Part shown: in pieces, positions 21,190 to 23,944 of the stretch
How the letters are laid out: every line of letters starts with the position of its first letter
Position numbering within the stretch: position 1 is the first letter of the stretch
Assembly (NCBI GenBank): GCA_965371445.1
Contig: CBDUYN010000161.1
Location: 1 to 23,944, forward strand
Length of the DNA: 23,944 nucleotides
From: DASWIG01 sp965371445
Lineage (GTDB): Bacteria > Acidobacteriota > Thermoanaerobaculia > Multivoradales > J023
Reading direction: 5' to 3'
Notes under the pieces: model-generated
The model's database searches: none
What the model saw: the letters and a program-made list of their open reading frames with translations, nothing else
Told to the model about the DNA's origin: nothing
Made by a program: the position numbers and the translations under genes

Positions 21190-23721
21190 ATGGCCATCGC
21201 CCACCACCTGGAATCCTTCGCCCAGGACGTCCGCTTCGGCGTCCGGACCCTGCTGCGCAGCCGCGCCCTGACGCTAGTCACCCTCGTCGTCCTGGCGCTG
21301 GGGATCGGGGCCAACACACCGATCTTCAGCCTCGTCAACCCGTTCTTCCTGCGTCCCTTGGAGTATCCCCAGGCCGAGCGGCTGGTCCATCTTCACCACA
21401 CCGACGCCCAGGCAGGGCATGATCGCGTCCGCTTCTCCATGGAGCAGGTCCGAGACCTTCGCGAGCAGACCAACCTCCTCGCCGGTATCGGCGCCTATGC
21501 CTACGGCATGCGCAACCTGACCGGCGACGGCGGCGAGCCCGAGCAGGTGAGCGTCGGACGGCTGAGCGCCAACTCGATGGCTCTGCTCGGCGTCGAGCCG
21601 ATCGTCGGACGCGCCTTCCAGGAAGGCGACGACGAGCCCGGGGCCGCCAAGGTGGCGATCCTCGGCTACGGGCTCTGGCAGCGGCGCTTCGGCGGACGCC
21701 AGAGCGTCGTCGGCGAGACTCTGTCCCCCTCGGGGGATCAAGGGGGGGAGACACTGTCCCCCTCGGGGGATCAAGAGGGGGAGACACTGCGGCTCAACGG
21801 CGAGACCTACGACATCATCGGCGTCATGGACCGCGGCTTCCGCTTCCCCTATCCCGAGGTCCGCATGTGGACACCGCAGACGATGGACCTCGCCGCCACC
21901 GAGCGCAGCTCGCAGTGGCTGGAGGTCTTCGCCCGGATGAAGCCCGGGGTGACGCGGCAGGCCGCCCTGGCCGAGCTCGAGACCGTCCACCAACGGCTCG
22001 CCCAGCAGCATCCCGACGTCGACGGCCTTTACGGCGTCCGCCTCGTCCCGATCCGGGAGTCGCTTCTTTTCGCCTACAAGGAGATCCGGATGGTGATGAT
22101 GCTGCTGATGGTGGCGGCGGGATTCGTCCTCCTGATCGTCGCCGCCAACGTCGCCAACCTGACGCTGGCCAAGGCGGCGGCGCGGGCGACGGAAGTCGCC
22201 GTACGCACCAGCCTGGGTGCCGGCCGCTCCCGCCTCTTGCGGCAGTTCCTCACCGAGTCGACGATCCTGGCGGTGGGTGGGGGAGCCCTGGGGGTCGCTC
22301 TGGCTCACCTCGGCACCCGAGCTCTGGCGTCGGGCTTGCCGGAGGCGCTCTTTTTCGTCGGCGAATTCGGCGTCGACCGCACAGCGCTCGTCTTCACGCT
22401 CACGATCTCGCTTCTGAGCGCGGTCGTCTTCGGCCTGGTGCCGGCGCTCAAGGGCACGAGCTTCGACCTCGTCTCCTCCCTCAAGGACGGCGGACGTGCC
22501 GGTGGCGGAGGTGCCGGTGGCGACGGCGCCCGGAGCGGCAAGCTGCGCTCGGCCCTGGTGGTGTCGCAGATCAGCTTTGCCGTCTTCCTGCTCTGCGGCG
22601 CGGCCGTGATGCTCGGCGCCGCCTGGTCGATGAAGAACGTCGACTTGGGCTTTGAGAGTGACAACGTTGTGACGATGAACCTGGTCCTGCCGTCGGCGCA
22701 GTACGAGGGCTCCGCGGAGCGGCTCGCCTTTTACGACACGCTGACCCAACGCCTCGAGGGACTTGCCGGCGTCGAGAGGGCGGCAAGCATCAACCGCCTA
22801 CCTCTCAACTTCGCGAGCGAAGACGTGGTCTACGAGATCCCCGGACGCGACAAGAGCGATCCCAAGCAACGCCTCGTGGCGACTCGCATCGTCGCCTCGC
22901 CGGGCTATTTCGACGCCCTGCGCGTCCCGCTTCACCAGGGCCGGACCCTGGAGCGGGGCGACACGGCCGACACCCGGCGCGTGGCGCTCGTCAACCAGGT
23001 GCTGGCCGAGCGCTACTGGCGCGGCGGCAACGCCGTCGGCCAGACGATCCGGATCGAGAAAGGTGACGGTTTCGAGACCGCGACCGTGGTCGGCGTGGTC
23101 GCCAACGTCCGTTTCCATGCGGCCTGGATGTCGGAGACCATCGAGCCCCAGATTTATCTTCCGCCCGCTCAGGCGGGTATGAGCTCGGCCAATCACCTGG
23201 TGCTGCGTACCCAGGGGGATCCGTTGTCGTTCGTCCAGGCGGTGCGCCGGGAGATCCGCGGGCTCGACGCCGACCTGCCAATCAGCAGCGTGCGGGCGAT
23301 GGAACAGGTCGTGGTGGAGTCGCTCGGGCCGCTCGACATGGGCTCGCAGGTCCTGGGAGGCTTCTCGGTGGCGGCGATGCTCTTGGCGATGGTGGGGATC
23401 TACGGGGTCGTCGCGTATACGGTGAGCCGGCGCCGTCACGAGATCGGGATCCGCATGGCGCTCGGCGCCGGACGGGCCTCGATCGTCGCCCTCGTCGTGC
23501 GCCAGGGGGTCGTCCTGACGGCGGTTGGCGTCGCCGTGGGACTGGGGCTGGCGTTCGCGGCGACAGAGGCGGTGACGAGCGCCATGTCGGGGATCCGCGC
23601 CGACCTGCTGGCGTTCGTGGCGGTGGCGGTCGTGCTGGGGGGCGTGTCGCTGCTTGCGAGCTACCTGCCGGCGCGTCAGGTGTCGCGCATCGATCCGATG
23701 CTGGCGCTGCGGCAGGACTAG
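21190..23721 (+). CDS. ADOP/MacB-type FtsX-family ABC transporter permease
   Basis: This 843-residue protein has the duplicated permease layout usual in Acidobacteriota. There is an N-terminal membrane segment (LTLVTLVVLALGIGANTPIF, about 29-48), a periplasmic MacB-like domain, and three segments in the middle (about 300-325, 355-378, 396-421). The second half begins with a segment at about 453-480, followed by a second periplasmic domain and three C-terminal segments (about 715-744, 762-795, 805-832) ending LLASYLPARQVSRIDPMLAL. The motif ATEVAVRTSLGAGRSRLLRQ and its second-half counterpart RRRHEIGIRMALGAGRASIV are the coupling-helix regions that contact an ATPase. No ATPase is encoded nearby, so it must be supplied elsewhere. 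Residues 176-197 are a duplicated insertion (GETLSPSGDQG/E twice). AGGAGA lies 6 nt before the ATG. The N-terminal PadR partner often found beside such permeases is not seen. Confidence 0.9.
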   Translation: MAIAHHLESFAQDVRFGVRTLLRSRALTLVTLVVLALGIGANTPIFSLVNPFFLRPLEYPQAERLVHLHHTDAQAGHDRVRFSMEQVRDLREQTNLLAGIGAYAYGMRNLTGDGGEPEQVSVGRLSANSMALLGVEPIVGRAFQEGDDEPGAAKVAILGYGLWQRRFGGRQSVVGETLSPSGDQGGETLSPSGDQEGETLRLNGETYDIIGVMDRGFRFPYPEVRMWTPQTMDLAATERSSQWLEVFARMKPGVTRQAALAELETVHQRLAQQHPDVDGLYGVRLVPIRESLLFAYKEIRMVMMLLMVAAGFVLLIVAANVANLTLAKAAARATEVAVRTSLGAGRSRLLRQFLTESTILAVGGGALGVALAHLGTRALASGLPEALFFVGEFGVDRTALVFTLTISLLSAVVFGLVPALKGTSFDLVSSLKDGGRAGGGGAGGDGARSGKLRSALVVSQISFAVFLLCGAAVMLGAAWSMKNVDLGFESDNVVTMNLVLPSAQYEGSAERLAFYDTLTQRLEGLAGVERAASINRLPLNFASEDVVYEIPGRDKSDPKQRLVATRIVASPGYFDALRVPLHQGRTLERGDTADTRRVALVNQVLAERYWRGGNAVGQTIRIEKGDGFETATVVGVVANVRFHAAWMSETIEPQIYLPPAQAGMSSANHLVLRTQGDPLSFVQAVRREIRGLDADLPISSVRAMEQVVVESLGPLDMGSQVLGGFSVAAMLLAMVGIYGVVAYTVSRRRHEIGIRMALGAGRASIVALVVRQGVVLTAVGVAVGLGLAFAATEAVTSAMSGIRADLLAFVAVAVVLGGVSLLASYLPARQVSRIDPMLALRQD
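21715..21780 (+). repeat. 33-bp direct repeat, two copies, in frame inside the permease gene
   Basis: Units 21715-21747 and 21748-21780 differ at two positions. Each contains TCCCCCTCGGGGGA, a self-complementary core, and encodes GETLSPSGDQG or GETLSPSGDQE. Immediately after, the gene continues GETLRLNGETYDIIGV. Removing the 66 bp leaves VVGETLRLNGETYDIIGV, the expected family sequence. So this is an in-frame insertion in the first periplasmic domain. Confidence 0.85.
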
Positions 23722-23827
23722 ACCGCCGCTCGCTCCAGGGCAGGCTGGTGGCTGCCGATTCCGCACGCTTCTTTAGCACCGCCGCCCCCGAAGCTTTGCC
23801 GGACGGGACTTGGCGCCGACCAAATGC

Positions 23828-23833
23828 TATAGT
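23828..23833 (+). promoter_or_regulatory. -10 element TATAGT before the last gene
   Basis: TATAGT is followed by CGAC and an ATG at 23838. A second ATG at 23884 is preceded by AGGAGA with 8 nt spacing. The -10 could serve a leader of about 45 nt for the second start or a nearly leaderless message for the first. No clear -35 is seen at the right distance. Confidence 0.4.
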
Positions 23834-23883
23834 CGACATGGCAGAGGACCTTGGGGGAGGTCAAAGAATAGGAGACTTGCTTT

Positions 23884-23944
23884 ATGACACACACATCGCT
23901 GTACCGAATGAAGGGCCTCTTGACGCTCGCCGAATTCCTCGCTC
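23884..23944 (+). CDS. Start of a gene cut by the window edge
   Basis: The frame from ATG 23884 reads MTHTSLYRMKGLLTLAEFLA and runs off the window. It is chosen because AGGAGA lies 8 nt upstream. The alternative ATG at 23838 (MAEDLGGGQRIGDLLYDTHI, another frame) is also open to the end and sits right behind the -10 element. Too little is present to assign a product. Confidence 0.4.
   Translation, partial: MTHTSLYRMKGLLTLAEFLA

Noticed and set aside
21274..22749. Minus-strand frame of 491 codons opposite the permease
   Set aside because: It is antisense to a well-conserved permease and shows no domain pattern.

Overview
This is a GC-rich bacterial chromosome segment. Several features together suggest Acidobacteriota or a relative: an ADOP/MacB-type FtsX permease without its own ATPase, an operon of two secreted PQQ-like beta-propellers, an S41 peptidase fused to TPRs, Uma2-type nucleases with GEIxG linkers, and STAND (NB-ARC) and pentapeptide-repeat genes. 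This is inference from gene content; there is no rRNA or marker gene to settle it.

The left part (1-4520) is a decaying accessory region. It holds a dispersed composite repeat (copy A at the left edge, copy B at 2621-2971, a head-only copy at 1286-1338), two complementary halves of NB-ARC/TPR genes each lying directly after a repeat copy, a ribbon-helix-helix-like gene, a membrane-anchored pentapeptide-repeat gene split by a one-base frameshift, and a run of four tight hairpins that looks like a REP element. Next comes an antitoxin-like RHH gene (4521-4793, minus) whose predicted promoter lies under a 15-bp perfect dyad, then an S41 peptidase-TPR gene (4957-6744, minus).

The middle (6977-12844) is a graveyard of defence and toxin-antitoxin genes. 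jetA and jetB of a DUF2397/DUF2398 (Wadjet type II-like) anti-plasmid system are both broken, and jetC and jetD are absent from the window. A Phd/YefM antitoxin remains intact, but its VapC partner is cut after about 30 codons by a compositionally different segment with an unrecognised gene. Uma2-family genes occur as an N-terminal stub, a C-terminal stub and one intact copy.

The right part (12875-23944) is better preserved. It holds a secreted HAD class IIIB acid phosphatase, a membrane sulfatase-like hydrolase, the tail of an SDR oxidoreductase ending at a 13-bp dyad, the two-gene PQQ-like operon, a 57-residue helical protein resembling effector-associated segments of conflict proteins, a winged-helix AlkZ/YcaQ-like protein lacking its N-terminus, an 843-residue permease with a 33-bp in-frame duplicated insertion, and the start of one more gene.

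Two translation-start styles coexist. Many accessory genes have a TAnnnT -10 element 5-7 nt before the start codon and no Shine-Dalgarno (predicted leaderless mRNAs). Others, including the peptidase, phosphatase, antitoxins, AlkZ-like gene and permease, have clear GGAGG-type sites.
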